Assembly: GCA_031277035.1 (NCBI GenBank)
Contig: JAISLY010000028.1
Location: forward strand, 1 to 32,703
Length of the DNA: 32,703 nucleotides
Direction of reading: 5' to 3'
Origin: Coriobacteriales bacterium
Lineage (GTDB): Bacteria; Actinomycetota; Coriobacteriia; Coriobacteriales; UBA8131
The first letter of the stretch is position 1. Every line of letters starts with the position of its first letter. The position numbers and the translations under genes were made by a program. The notes below the pieces were generated by a model that was given only the letters and a program-made list of their open reading frames with translations, searched no databases and was not told the origin of the DNA. Positions 1 to 8,314 of the stretch are shown one piece after another.

Positions 1-65
1 TTCGATGTCGGTGCCTGTGCCTGTGCAAGACCCTGCTGCTGCGTAAGGCTCGTTGTGTGGAACAA

Positions 66-101
66 CCCCGCACGGGCCACGGCTGGTGTCAAGGTGCGGG
101 G
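66..101 (-). terminator. possible terminator hairpin after the ZIP gene
   Basis: An 8-bp perfect inverted repeat (CCCCGCAC at 66-73, GTGCGGGG at 94-101, 20-nt loop) lies 40 nt past the stop codon of the minus-strand ZIP gene. On the minus strand it is followed by TTGTT rather than a clean U-run, so it is a weak intrinsic terminator at best. It is the only terminator-like structure in the gene-free first 140 bases. Confidence 0.3.
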
Positions 102-140
102 TATAGTGTCTGTCAACTCTGAGGCACGTACCTGCTCACG

Positions 141-932
141 TCAGCCAAGGGCCACGTCGAGTGTCATCATCAGCAGGAAACCCGCAAGCACACTGATGGT
201 GCCAAGGTGCTTTACGGAGGAAAGCTGGGCTTCCGGAATCAGCTCCTCAACCACAACATACAGCATTGCGCCTGCCGCAAAGGCAAGCAGCCAGGGCATG
301 AAGGGCGCGATAAGGGAGGCGAGCAGGACGGCGAGCATCCCGAAGAGCGGTTCAACGGCACCCGAGCCGACCCCGACCAGAAAGGCCCGTGGGGCGGAGA
401 GCCCCGCCTGTCGCAGCGGCAGCGCAACGGCAGCTCCCTCCGGGAAGTTCTGTATGCCTATGCCCAGAGCAAGGGCAAAGGCTGAGGCGATGAGGGCGGG
501 ATTGCCGCCGCTTTGCACCGCCATCGCCAGGGCAAGACCAACTGCCATGCCTTCGGGGATGTTGTGCAGGGTGATGGCAGAGACAAGCAGGGTCGAGCGC
601 TTGAAGTTGGAACGAGGCCCCTCCATCTCACCACTTGCGGGATGAAAGTGCGGTATCAGATGGTCGAGCAAAAACAGGAAGGCGGCGCCGATGATAATGC
701 CGCCAACCGCAGGTATCCAGCCAACCCTCCCCGCCTCCTCCGAAAGCTCAATGGAGGGGATAATCAGGCTCCAGACCGAGGCGGCAATCATGATGCCGGC
801 GGCAAAGCCGAGAAAGACGGTCTGTGTTGAGCCCTTCAGATCTCCCCGGAACAGCAGCACCGTGGCAGAACCCAGCGTCGTCATCAGAAAGGCAAAGCCA
901 AGCCCAAGCGCTATGAGCAGGGCATCGCTCAT
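141..932 (-). CDS. ZIP family divalent metal transporter
   Basis: A 263-aa polytopic inner-membrane protein of the ZIP (ZupT/GufA-like) family, expected to import Zn2+ or related divalent metals. The family signature is clear: HNIPEG in TM4 (about residues 123-128) and NFPEG in TM5 (about 162-166), which form the binuclear metal site in known ZIPs. A His-containing loop (HLIPHFHP, about 91-98) precedes TM4. Hydrophobic segments fit eight TMs and the length is normal for bacterial ZIPs. The ATG overlaps the stop of the upstream thioesterase in an ATGA arrangement, so it is the last gene of the ileS-lspA-rluD-thioesterase operon and probably translationally coupled. Metal specificity cannot be read from sequence. 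Confidence 0.93.
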   Translation of the reverse strand: MSDALLIALGLGFAFLMTTLGSATVLLFRGDLKGSTQTVFLGFAAGIMIAASVWSLIIPSIELSEEAGRVGWIPAVGGIIIGAAFLFLLDHLIPHFHPASGEMEGPRSNFKRSTLLVSAITLHNIPEGMAVGLALAMAVQSGGNPALIASAFALALGIGIQNFPEGAAVALPLRQAGLSAPRAFLVGVGSGAVEPLFGMLAVLLASLIAPFMPWLLAFAAGAMLYVVVEELIPEAQLSSVKHLGTISVLAGFLLMMTLDVALG

Positions 933-1378
933 GAGGAGGAGCCCTCTGACGGCGGTTGAGATTGGCGATAGCAGGTCGCCACAAAACGGGCGACGTGCGT
1001 ACCGAGCTCGTCATGGATGTCAACGGTGTAATACCCCAGATTGCGCCCGGTTTTATCCACCGATGCCCGCGCCGTCAGCTTCTTGCCACGCGCCGCGTTC
1101 AGATACTCGATGGTGCTGCTGACAGAGACGGTCGGCATCTCTCCGAGGTTTGAGACAACCGCCAGCGCAAAGTCGGCAAGCGTGAAGAGTGCTCCCCCCA
1201 TGACCGCGTTCATTGCGTTGAGGTGCTTCTCCTCCACGTCCAGCTCGCAAAGGACATGACCCCGGCGCGCCTCGACGAGTCGCACACCGGTCAGGCCGCA
1301 GGCGTAGCGGTCCTGGGCAAAGAATGCCTGGAGTTCGGGAAGGCTGGTATCGGCGGAACATGGTGAGGCTTGTGACAT
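929..1378 (-). CDS. PaaI-type hotdog-fold thioesterase
   Basis: A 149-aa single hotdog-fold protein of the PaaI/YbgC-like acyl-CoA thioesterase group. It shows the core pattern HLNAMNAVMGGALFTLADFA (about residues 52-71), where the family has N..G..HGG...tlaD; the usual His-Gly-Gly is Met-Gly-Gly here, so the catalytic set is slightly atypical. The Asp in LAD is kept. The start at 1378 is chosen because an AGAAAGG ribosome site sits about 8 nt upstream and the hotdog domain begins just after it. A longer in-frame reading back to 1957 only adds antisense-like low-complexity sequence within rluD. rluD ends 1 nt before this start, and the ZIP gene start overlaps this stop. Substrate unknown. Confidence 0.88.
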   Translation of the reverse strand: MSQASPCSADTSLPELQAFFAQDRYACGLTGVRLVEARRGHVLCELDVEEKHLNAMNAVMGGALFTLADFALAVVSNLGEMPTVSVSSTIEYLNAARGKKLTARASVDKTGRNLGYYTVDIHDELGTHVARFVATCYRQSQPPSEGSSS

Positions 1379-1379
1379 A

Positions 1380-2531
1380 TCATGGCCTTTCTCGTCGGGG
1401 CGTTGCAGGGACTGCGGGCGGGGCGGTGGCGGAGGCACCCGAGGGCGGAGCGGCGGTGAGGGTATCCGAGGGCGGAGCGGCGGTGAGGGTATCTGGGGAG
1501 GTATCCGAGGAGGCACCCGAGGGTGGTTCTGCAAGGACCTCGGGGAGGATGCGCGTTCCTGCCTCGGTACGACCGAGACTCTCACCCTCGATACGGCCCA
1601 GAGCCTCAAGAAGGTCTGCGGGGAGCGGATCGATGAAGTGCTTCTGTTCAGCGGTGATGGGGTGGGCAAAAGAAAGGCTCCAGGAGTGCAGGAACTGACG
1701 GTCGAGCCCCAGTTGGGCCTTTGGACGGTTGCAGCTTCCGTACAGCGGGTCGCCCACACAGGGATGCCCCGTGTAGGAGAGATGCACGCGAATCTGGTGG
1801 GTGCGGCCGGTGTAAAGCTTGCATTCCAGGAGGGTGTAGCCCTCGTCAAAGCGTCCCGCCGCAAAACGTTCGAGCGTGGTAAAGGTCGTGACGCTTGAGC
1901 GTGCGCGGAAGGCGTCGGAGACGACCATGCGCGTTCGGTCCGCTTCGCCCCGGGCAATCGGTGCGTCTATCAGGCCGGTGTCGGGAGCGATGGAGCCGTG
2001 CACGAGCGTCAGATAGCGCCGGTCGATGGCCCTGATGCGAATGGCCTCGGTCAGAAGTTCTCCGGCCTGATCGTTTTTTGCCACAAGCATCAGACCCGTC
2101 GTGTCCTTGTCCAGGCGATGCACGATACCGGGACGGTCGGCACCCTGGAGCTGCGCAAGTTTGTCATAGCCACAATGCGCGATGAGCGCATTGACGAGCG
2201 TGCCGCGCTCATGGCCCTGGGCCGGATGGCAGACCAGGCCGGCCTGCTTGGAAAGAACAAGCAGGTCATCGTCCTCATAACGGATGTCAAGCGGTATGTC
2301 TTCAGCGACAAGGCCAGGTGGAGCGGTGGCCGCAAGCTCCCAGGTCAGCGTATCGCCCGCCAGAACAACGCGACGCTTGGAGGTCACCGTGGCGCCATTG
2401 AGGGCAACCGCGCCCTCCTCGATGAGACGCACGGCTGCCGCGCGGCTGACGATGCCCTCACGGGTGGCAAGCAGGGCATCAAGACGGCTCCCCTGTTCGG
2501 TTGAGCGGACGATATGCCTGTGAGCAGACAT
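1380..2531 (-). CDS. rluD: RluA/RluD-family 23S rRNA pseudouridine synthase
   Basis: A 383-aa pseudouridine synthase. An S4-like RNA-binding domain (about residues 14-70) is followed by the catalytic domain with the invariant HRLDKDTTG motif (catalytic Asp about 141) and a GRTHQIRVH motif near 245. The family acts on 23S rRNA helix 69 (RluD) or related sites; the exact target is inferred only from domain layout. After about residue 320 the protein continues as a Ser/Thr/Ala/Pro-rich tail not typical of the family. It contains two perfect 9-residue repeats encoded by a 27-bp tandem duplication (1441-1494). The ATG overlaps the lspA stop by one base (TGATG). The lspA-rluD gene pair is common in bacteria. 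Confidence 0.93.
   Translation of the reverse strand: MSAHRHIVRSTEQGSRLDALLATREGIVSRAAAVRLIEEGAVALNGATVTSKRRVVLAGDTLTWELAATAPPGLVAEDIPLDIRYEDDDLLVLSKQAGLVCHPAQGHERGTLVNALIAHCGYDKLAQLQGADRPGIVHRLDKDTTGLMLVAKNDQAGELLTEAIRIRAIDRRYLTLVHGSIAPDTGLIDAPIARGEADRTRMVVSDAFRARSSVTTFTTLERFAAGRFDEGYTLLECKLYTGRTHQIRVHLSYTGHPCVGDPLYGSCNRPKAQLGLDRQFLHSWSLSFAHPITAEQKHFIDPLPADLLEALGRIEGESLGRTEAGTRILPEVLAEPPSGASSDTSPDTLTAAPPSDTLTAAPPSGASATAPPAVPATPRRERP
1441..1494. repeat. 27-bp tandem repeat x2 in the rluD tail
   Basis: Two adjacent 27-bp copies (1441-1467 and 1468-1494) differ only at the last base. The period is a multiple of three, so the duplication adds nine residues in frame (SDTLTAAPP type) to the C-terminal tail of the pseudouridine synthase. 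The 14-bp core GGTGAGGGTATCCG recurs in the inserted segment of the P1B ATPase gene near 7203. Confidence 0.9.
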
Positions 2532-3238
2532 CAGGAAGCCAGATTTTCCGAGGCATCCTGATGCCCAGAGTCCCGCTCAAGAGCCTGCTCAGGTATTGCG
2601 TCGAGACGGGAATCGCCCTCCTGCTGTGCTCCGCGCTCGCCTATCTGCTCAGTATCCTGCTCAGTATCCTGCGCGGTATCCTGCTCGGTATGCTGCTCAG
2701 GATTGTGTGCAGAATGCTGCTCAGCCACCGAATCGGAGACTGGCTCAGAGGTCGGCTCTGCGCTCGTGCGGCCGGAGAACAGGATGTGGATGAACAGGAA
2801 GACGGTGCCGACGGTGATGGCGCTGTCGGCGACATTGAAGAGGGGAAACCTCACAAAAAGAAGGCGCACGAAATCGACGACCTCACCAAAGAGCGCACGG
2901 TCGATGGCGTTGCCCACAGCACCGCCGACCAACAGGCCGAGGGCAAGGAGGATAAGGGTCGCGTGCCGCTTCGTCACGACGATGTAAATGACAACAGCAA
3001 GCACGGCCAGCGCGGCAGTCGCCAGGAAAAACAGGCGGCCTCCCTCAAAGATGCCCCAGGCCGCACCACGATTGTAGACGAGTGTGAAGTCGAGGATGCC
3101 AGGGATAACAGACTGCGTGCTGCCATCACCAAGCTGCGCTACGACCAGGGTCTTTGTGAGACGGTCCAGGACAATGACCATGAGCGCAGCGAGTGTGACC
3201 ACCGCAGCTGCTATCAGAGGGCTGTGACGCCTTCTCAC
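2531..3238 (-). CDS. lspA: lipoprotein signal peptidase II (LspA) with acidic repeat tail
   Basis: A 235-aa prolipoprotein signal peptidase, an integral membrane aspartyl protease that cleaves before the lipidated Cys of prolipoproteins. Four TM segments are visible. The two catalytic aspartates sit in GNAIDR (Asp about 113) and FNVADSAI (Asp about 138). The start is GTG at 3238, with GAGGA 8 nt upstream; longer readings run into antisense of ileS. The family is usually 150-170 aa, but here about 79 residues follow the last TM. This tail is hydrophilic, rich in Glu, Gln and Asp, and built on TEQD repeats (12-bp units). It would be cytosolic if topology is standard. It lies 4 nt after ileS, an ileS-lspA order seen in many bacteria. 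Confidence 0.95.
   Translation of the reverse strand: MRRRHSPLIAAAVVTLAALMVIVLDRLTKTLVVAQLGDGSTQSVIPGILDFTLVYNRGAAWGIFEGGRLFFLATAALAVLAVVIYIVVTKRHATLILLALGLLVGGAVGNAIDRALFGEVVDFVRLLFVRFPLFNVADSAITVGTVFLFIHILFSGRTSAEPTSEPVSDSVAEQHSAHNPEQHTEQDTAQDTEQDTEQIGERGAQQEGDSRLDAIPEQALERDSGHQDASENLAS
2642..2701. repeat. 12-bp tandem repeat (about 5 copies) in the lspA tail
   Basis: Five imperfect 12-bp units on the pattern ATCCTGCTCAGT (plus strand) encode TEQD-like tetrapeptides in the LspA C-terminal tail. The period preserves the reading frame, so copy-number change would lengthen or shorten the tail without disrupting it. Confidence 0.85.
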
Positions 3239-3242
3239 CGGT

Positions 3243-6104
3243 TCATTCCTCGTCGCGTTTGCGCAGCTGTAGTTTTGCAAGAACCGCGGCGCAGCGAGAA
3301 CATAGCTCGGGATGGGCCGGGTCGAGGCCAAGCTCACGGATGTTCCAACAGCGCGGGCACTTCTCCCCCACAGCCTTCTTAACCTGGACTTCCGGCGAAG
3401 TGAGAGCGTCCTGCCCGTCGTGCTCCAGCCCTTCTTCCAGCTCGACCTCAGCGACGATAAAGAGCTCTTCGAGCGTGCCCTTTGGCAGGGCGCGGCAGAT
3501 TTTGGCGGCAAGCGGCGCCAGTCTCACCGTGACCTTCGCCTCCTGGCTCTTGTTGATCAACTTCTCGCTGCGTGCCTCCTCAAGGGCCTTGGTGACCGCA
3601 TCGCGCACGCCGAGAACGACACGATACTCACCGAGCAGATCCTCCTCGACGCCTTTTGGGACAGGCGGCGTAACGTCAGAGCGCTCTGGCCAGCCCGACA
3701 GTGCCGCAGCCTCAGGCCTGCCCTCAGCGAGGCCCGCAGGGTAGTGTTCAAGAACCTCATCGCAGGTAAAACAGAGAATGGGAGCAAGCTGTCGCACGAG
3801 CACCTCAAGGATGTTCGCCAAAACGCTCTGAGCGCTGCGGCGGCTGATGTCATCGGGCGCATCGGAGTACAGGCGGTCTTTCAGCGCATCGAAGTAGACG
3901 GCGGAAAGATCGGTGGTCACGTAGTCATACAGCGTGTGGTAGGCGATGTGAAAGCGGAAGCTCTCGTATGCCTCGGTTACCGCCTCTGAGACCTCGAGCA
4001 GGCGAACGAGCGCCCAGCGGTCGATGGGAGTCAGATCGGCCCAGCCAACGACGCCTGCGTGCGTAAAGTCGTTAAGGTTGCTGAGCAGGAAGCGGAAGGT
4101 GTTGCGAAAGCGCCGATAGGCATCCGAGGTACGGGCGATGATATTTTTCGAGATGCTCACATCCTGCGAGCTGTCGACGCTGCCAACCCACAGACGCAGC
4201 ACATCGGCTCCGCTCTCGGCGATGACCTCAGCGGGGTCGATGCCGTTGCCGAGGGATTTGCTCATCTTGCGGCCTTCCTCGTCCACGGTAAAGCCGCAAC
4301 TCATGACGCCGCGATAGGGAGCAAGGCCATAGGCGCCGACGCTGGTGAGCAGCGAACTTTGAAACCAGCCGCGGTGCTGGTCGCTGCCTTCGAGATACAG
4401 GTCGGCCGGTCGGCTCAGACAGGAGTAGGCCTCAAGCACCGAGGTGTGCGAGACGCCGCTTTCCCACCAGACATCGAGAATGTCGCATTCCGGCACAAGC
4501 TCGGTGGAGCCGCACTGCTCGCAATGGATGTCAGGGGGCAGATATTCCTCGGGTTTGCGAATGAACCAGGCGTCGGCCCCCTCTCGCTCAAAGAGCGCAG
4601 TGACGGCGTCAAAGGTCGCAGAGGTGGCTACGGTCGAGGCGCACTGTGCGCAGCGAAAGACTGGGATTGGCACGCCCCAGGACCGTTGGCGCGAGATGCA
4701 CCAATCCGGCCTGCCCTCGACCATCGAACGCAGGCGATTGGCGGCCCAGGTTGGATACCAGTTCAGCGTGCCAATCTCGGCAAGGGCCTTCTCGCGCAGA
4801 TTGGTGTCTTCCATCGAGACAAACCACTGGTCGGTGGCCCGAAAGATGACCGGGTTGTGGCAACGCCAGCAGTGAGGATAGCTGTGGTTGATCTCGGCCT
4901 GGGCGACCAGTACACCGCGTTTGTGCAGCCAGTCTATGATGAGCGGATTTGCCGCGTCGACACCAAGGCCCTCAAAGGGGCCACCTCCCGCGTCAAAGAC
5001 GCCGTTGTCATCCACCGGCATAAGCGTCGGCAGCGACCAGGCAAGCCCGACCTGATAGTCGTCCTGACCGTGGCCGGGGGCCGTGTGCACCGCACCGGTG
5101 CCGGTATCGAGGGAGACGTGCTCGCCCGTTACGATGCAACCCTGCATGTTTTCGTGGATGGGATGTGCATAGTGCAGGCCCTCAAGCGCACTGCCCTTCG
5201 CGCGGATTGGCTCGCCATCCGCCCCTCGCAAAAAGTCGTAGCCCTCCCATCCCGCAATCTCGGCAACGGCAGGAACCAGCGATTCGGCAAGGATGAAACG
5301 CCTGCCCTCGACCTGGACACAGACATAGCTGGCCTGGGGAGCAAGCGAGACGGCCGTGTTTGCCGGTAAGGTCCAGGGCGTCGTTGTCCAGATGAGAATG
5401 AAGAGAGGCCCGAGAGCTTTGGGAGCGGCAAAAACCGGCGGAGTTTCCTCCAATTCAAAGGCCACATAGATGCTTGAGGCCACCTCGTCTCCATATTCAA
5501 TCTCAGCCTCGGCAAGGGCCGTGTGGCAGTGATAGCACCAGTGAATTGGTTTGCGTCCGCGGTAGATAGCCCCCGCCTCATACATCGTCTTGAATATCCG
5601 TACGTTACCCGCCTCATAAGAAGGCGTGTAGGTCAGATACGGGTCGTCCCACTCGCCCAGGACGCCAAGACGTTTGAAGCCCTCGCGCTGCACGTCGATG
5701 TTCTCCCGCGCCCAATCCCGGCACAGTCGCCGGATTGTCACCTGATCGAGCTGACGCATCTTCTCCGTGCCGACCTTCGTCTCCACCATGTGCTCGATGG
5801 GCTGTCCGTGGCAGTCCCAGCCGGGGACATAGGGGGCAAAGAAGCCCCGCTGAGACTTGTACCGCACGATGATGTCCTTGAGCACCTTGTTAAAGGCGTG
5901 CCCAATATGGATGGGGCCGTTTGCATAGGGCGGCCCATCGTGCAGGATATAGCTCGGATGCCCTTCGTTGTGCCTGAGCACGCGGTGGTAGAGATCCATC
6001 TCTGTCCACTTTGCAAGACGCTCGGGCTCACTGCGCGGAAGGCCGGCCCGCATCGCGAAGTCCGTACTGGGCAGATTCATCGTATCCTTGTAGTCCTGAG
6101 CCAC
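3243..6104 (-). CDS. ileS: isoleucyl-tRNA synthetase
   Basis: A 953-aa class I aminoacyl-tRNA synthetase that charges tRNA-Ile in the cytoplasm. HIGH is present as PIHIGH (about residues 64-69) and KMSKS as GRKMSKSLGN. A C-terminal zinc-finger pair (CPRC and CSRC, in the last 45 residues) is typical of bacterial IleRS, as is the CP1 editing domain in between. The start is taken as GTG at 6104, because AAAGGGA lies just upstream and the N-terminus then reads like the usual xxDYKDTMNLP of the family. A longer TTG start at 6143 has no good ribosome site. Only 72 bp separate it from the P1B ATPase stop, too little for the translational T-box known upstream of some actinobacterial ileS genes. First gene of the five-gene operon. 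Confidence 0.97.
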   Translation of the reverse strand: MAQDYKDTMNLPSTDFAMRAGLPRSEPERLAKWTEMDLYHRVLRHNEGHPSYILHDGPPYANGPIHIGHAFNKVLKDIIVRYKSQRGFFAPYVPGWDCHGQPIEHMVETKVGTEKMRQLDQVTIRRLCRDWARENIDVQREGFKRLGVLGEWDDPYLTYTPSYEAGNVRIFKTMYEAGAIYRGRKPIHWCYHCHTALAEAEIEYGDEVASSIYVAFELEETPPVFAAPKALGPLFILIWTTTPWTLPANTAVSLAPQASYVCVQVEGRRFILAESLVPAVAEIAGWEGYDFLRGADGEPIRAKGSALEGLHYAHPIHENMQGCIVTGEHVSLDTGTGAVHTAPGHGQDDYQVGLAWSLPTLMPVDDNGVFDAGGGPFEGLGVDAANPLIIDWLHKRGVLVAQAEINHSYPHCWRCHNPVIFRATDQWFVSMEDTNLREKALAEIGTLNWYPTWAANRLRSMVEGRPDWCISRQRSWGVPIPVFRCAQCASTVATSATFDAVTALFEREGADAWFIRKPEEYLPPDIHCEQCGSTELVPECDILDVWWESGVSHTSVLEAYSCLSRPADLYLEGSDQHRGWFQSSLLTSVGAYGLAPYRGVMSCGFTVDEEGRKMSKSLGNGIDPAEVIAESGADVLRLWVGSVDSSQDVSISKNIIARTSDAYRRFRNTFRFLLSNLNDFTHAGVVGWADLTPIDRWALVRLLEVSEAVTEAYESFRFHIAYHTLYDYVTTDLSAVYFDALKDRLYSDAPDDISRRSAQSVLANILEVLVRQLAPILCFTCDEVLEHYPAGLAEGRPEAAALSGWPERSDVTPPVPKGVEEDLLGEYRVVLGVRDAVTKALEEARSEKLINKSQEAKVTVRLAPLAAKICRALPKGTLEELFIVAEVELEEGLEHDGQDALTSPEVQVKKAVGEKCPRCWNIRELGLDPAHPELCSRCAAVLAKLQLRKRDEE

Positions 6105-6120
6105 GGCTGTCCCTTTCGCA

Positions 6121-6135
6121 GCGCACCGAGTGCGC
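6121..6135 (-). promoter_or_regulatory. perfect hairpin in the ileS leader
   Basis: GCGCAC-N3-GTGCGC forms a perfect 6-bp stem with a 3-nt loop, 16 nt upstream of the GTG start. It abuts the AAAGGGA ribosome-binding site. It could influence translation initiation of ileS; no more can be said from sequence. Confidence 0.35.
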
Positions 6136-6176
6136 CTGTCCAAACCCCTGATGTGGGTCTGTCATATTCAAACCGT

Positions 6177-8210
6177 TTATTGTACTGGAAGTGAGGATTC
6201 TTTGCTTGTCGCCTCACTTGTCGCCTCATCGCTTACCTCATCGCGGTACTTCAGCAGCAGGGAGGAGTTGATGATGACGACAACGGAACCGACGTTGTGC
6301 ACCAGGGCGCCGAGGACCGGGCCAAGTATGCCGGTCATGGCAAGGATGATGGCGACGAAATTAAGCAGCAGGGAGGCGGCGAGGTTCAGGCGTATCGTGC
6401 GCATGGTCCGCTTTGCCAGGGCCAGCAGATGGGGCAGGTGACGGATGTCATCTCCGATGAGCGCGATGTCCGCGGCGTCGATGGTGATGTCGCTGCCCAC
6501 GCCGCCCATTGCGATTCCCACCCATGCCTTCTTCAGCGCGGGTGCGTCGTTAACGCCGTCGCCGACCATACAGATTCGCTCACCCCTGCTCTGGAGCTCC
6601 TCGATGAGCTGGAGCTTCGTTTCCGGCAGGCAGCGCGAGAAGACCTCTGCAATCCCGGCCTCGCGGGCGATATGGGCGGCGGCCTGCTCATTGTCACCGG
6701 TGAGGAGCACAGTTCGTATCCCAAGGTCGGTGATGCTTCCGACGAGGGCCCGTGCGTCCTTACGTGGCTCGTCGGCAAGCGCGATAAGGCCTGTTGCCAG
6801 CCCATCTATCGCGACATGGATGACGGTGCCGCCGCCCTCTCTTTGCGCCTGCGCCTGTACGGCAAGCCCCTCATCTGGTAAGACACCCTGTTCAGACAGA
6901 AGCTCGCTGTTGCCGGCAAGAACCTGCCTGCCCCGAACCGTTGCCACAACACCCCTGCCGGGCATCATGCGAAAGCGTTTTGGTTCCTCTGGCAGGCTGC
7001 CTTTGATGAGTTGGTAGTGAGAGACGATTGCCTTGCCGAGAGGGTGCTCGCTCAGGCGCTCCGCCGCCGCGACATGGGAGAGCAGCTCGTCGCCTGTCCA
7101 CGCGGCGAGGTGTGCCGAGGGCGCTGGGGCGAGGGCGTTTGTGGTGAGGGCGACTGTGGATGCGGCATCTGGGGCGGAGGCCTCTGGGGCGAGGGCGTTT
7201 GTGGTGAGGGTATCCGCACCCGCCCGCACGCACACCGCGACGACCTTTGGCGTCCCATAGGTCAGCGTTCCTGTCTTGTCAAAGGCAAGGCACGAGGTGC
7301 TCGCAAGGCGTTCGAGGGCATCGCCTTCTCGGACGAGGATTCCGTAGCGTGCCACGTTGCCGATGCCCGCCATGATTGCCGTCGGCGTCGCGAGAACCAG
7401 TGCACAGGGGCAAAAGACGACAAGGATGGTCACCGCCCGGATGACCTCTCCCGTCACCAGCCAGGTTACGGCGGCCGAAGCAAGCGCGATGATGACAATC
7501 CAGGTCGCCCAGCGATCGGCGAGGCCGACGATTTTTGCCTTGCCCGCGTCCGCCGACTCGACGAGACGTATCATCCGCTGCAGGGAGCTGTCCTCGCCGA
7601 CCTTGTCCGCACGCATATCAAAGGCGCCAAACTGGTTGACCGTGCCGCTTAAAACCGCATCGCCGGGGCCCTTGTCCACCGGAATGGACTCGCCGGTCAT
7701 GACGCTTTGGTCAACGGAGGTCGAGCCGGTGATGATGGTGCCGTCCGCAGCAATCATCTCGCCAGCAAAGACACGGAGTACATCGCCGATGCGCACCTCG
7801 TCGGCAGAAATGACCTGCTCCTCATCGCCCCGTATCACACGGGCGGTGCGCGGTGTGAGGCGAACAAGCCGCTCGATGCCGGCCCGCGCCTTTGCGACGG
7901 TTCGCTCTTCCAGCAATGCGCCAATCGTCATAATGAAGGCGACCTCGCCGGCGGCAAACATCTCACCGATGAGCACGGAGGCGACGAGGGCGAGGGAGAC
8001 CAACAGGTCGGCCTTGATGTCAAAACGTGTCACGAGCGCAACCGCGGCGCCTTTTACGATGGGCGCACCGCACAGAAGGACCGCGACCCAGGCCGGGTCG
8101 AGAGGCAACAGTGCAGAGCAGAAGAAACTTGCCACCAGCGAGAGCGCGGACAGGATGAGAAACAGGGTCGTGCGCCTGGTTTCGTCTCTGAGAAATCGGA
8201 TTACACCCAC
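6177..8210 (-). CDS. P1B-type heavy-metal-translocating ATPase, no N-terminal metal-binding domain
   Basis: A 677-aa metal efflux P-type ATPase. Visible motifs: actuator loop MTGESIPVDK (about 171-180), metal-site CPC in FCPCALVLATPT (about 266-277), phosphorylation DKTGT (Asp about 311), the HP motif SEHPLGK, and the hinge GDGVNDAP. It lacks any N-terminal HMA domain (no CxxC). The last TM pair has GALVHNVGSVVVIINSS, which matches neither the MxxSS of copper P1B-1 nor the DxG of zinc P1B-2, so substrate is uncertain even though the adjacent regulator has a copper-type site. A low-complexity insert (about 335-370, repeated TTNALAP) follows the DKTGT motif. GTG start with AAGGGAG upstream. Transcribed from the CsoR-type promoter at 8286-8314. 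Confidence 0.92.
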   Translation of the reverse strand: MGVIRFLRDETRRTTLFLILSALSLVASFFCSALLPLDPAWVAVLLCGAPIVKGAAVALVTRFDIKADLLVSLALVASVLIGEMFAAGEVAFIMTIGALLEERTVAKARAGIERLVRLTPRTARVIRGDEEQVISADEVRIGDVLRVFAGEMIAADGTIITGSTSVDQSVMTGESIPVDKGPGDAVLSGTVNQFGAFDMRADKVGEDSSLQRMIRLVESADAGKAKIVGLADRWATWIVIIALASAAVTWLVTGEVIRAVTILVVFCPCALVLATPTAIMAGIGNVARYGILVREGDALERLASTSCLAFDKTGTLTYGTPKVVAVCVRAGADTLTTNALAPEASAPDAASTVALTTNALAPAPSAHLAAWTGDELLSHVAAAERLSEHPLGKAIVSHYQLIKGSLPEEPKRFRMMPGRGVVATVRGRQVLAGNSELLSEQGVLPDEGLAVQAQAQREGGGTVIHVAIDGLATGLIALADEPRKDARALVGSITDLGIRTVLLTGDNEQAAAHIAREAGIAEVFSRCLPETKLQLIEELQSRGERICMVGDGVNDAPALKKAWVGIAMGGVGSDITIDAADIALIGDDIRHLPHLLALAKRTMRTIRLNLAASLLLNFVAIILAMTGILGPVLGALVHNVGSVVVIINSSLLLKYRDEVSDEATSEATSKESSLPVQ
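7124..7210. repeat. 27-bp direct repeat, 60 bp apart, in the P1B ATPase gene
   Basis: An identical 27-bp stretch occurs at 7124-7150 and 7184-7210. The 60-bp offset is in frame and duplicates TTNALAP in an insert between the phosphorylation motif and the nucleotide-binding domain. The surrounding sequence is Ala/Pro/Thr-rich, unlike the conserved core. Confidence 0.85.
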
Positions 8211-8264
8211 ACCCTGACTCCCTTATCCCCTCCTGCACTGAGGAGCGTCTCATTGTCCTGTTGT

Positions 8265-8288
8265 TATACCTATAGGGGTATAGGTATA
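8265..8288 (-). promoter_or_regulatory. CsoR-type operator palindrome
   Basis: A perfect inverted repeat with 10-bp arms, TATACCTATA at 8265-8274 and TATAGGTATA at 8279-8288, flanks a GGGG core. A/T-rich arms around a G4 (or C4) centre are the known layout of CsoR/RcnR-family operators. It overlaps the -10 box and start region of the ATPase promoter, where a bound repressor would block transcription. The csoR-like gene is the next gene upstream on the same strand. Confidence 0.85.
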
Positions 8289-8314
8289 TTAGGAGGGAAG
8301 GCCGGGTTTGTCAA
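8286..8314 (-). promoter_or_regulatory. sigma70-type promoter of the P1B ATPase
   Basis: On the minus strand, a consensus -35 TTGACA (8309-8314), a 17-nt spacer and a near-consensus -10 TAATAT (8286-8291) predict a start at about 8279, inside the G4 palindrome. The ATPase GTG codon is about 70 nt downstream. The -35 box lies inside the first of three 33-bp tandem repeats. Confidence 0.8.

Noticed and set aside
1379-1957. N-terminal extension of the thioesterase into rluD
   Set aside because: The extension is antigenic-like low-complexity sequence read in another frame of rluD, while a good ribosome site and the hotdog start lie at 1378.
4059-5369. Long plus-strand open frame (436 codons) opposite ileS
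   Set aside because: It lies entirely antisense to a motif-complete isoleucyl-tRNA synthetase, has no domain pattern, and long antisense frames are expected in GC-rich DNA.
6105-6176. T-box riboswitch before ileS
   Set aside because: Only 72 bp are available and the conserved T-box sequence is not present.
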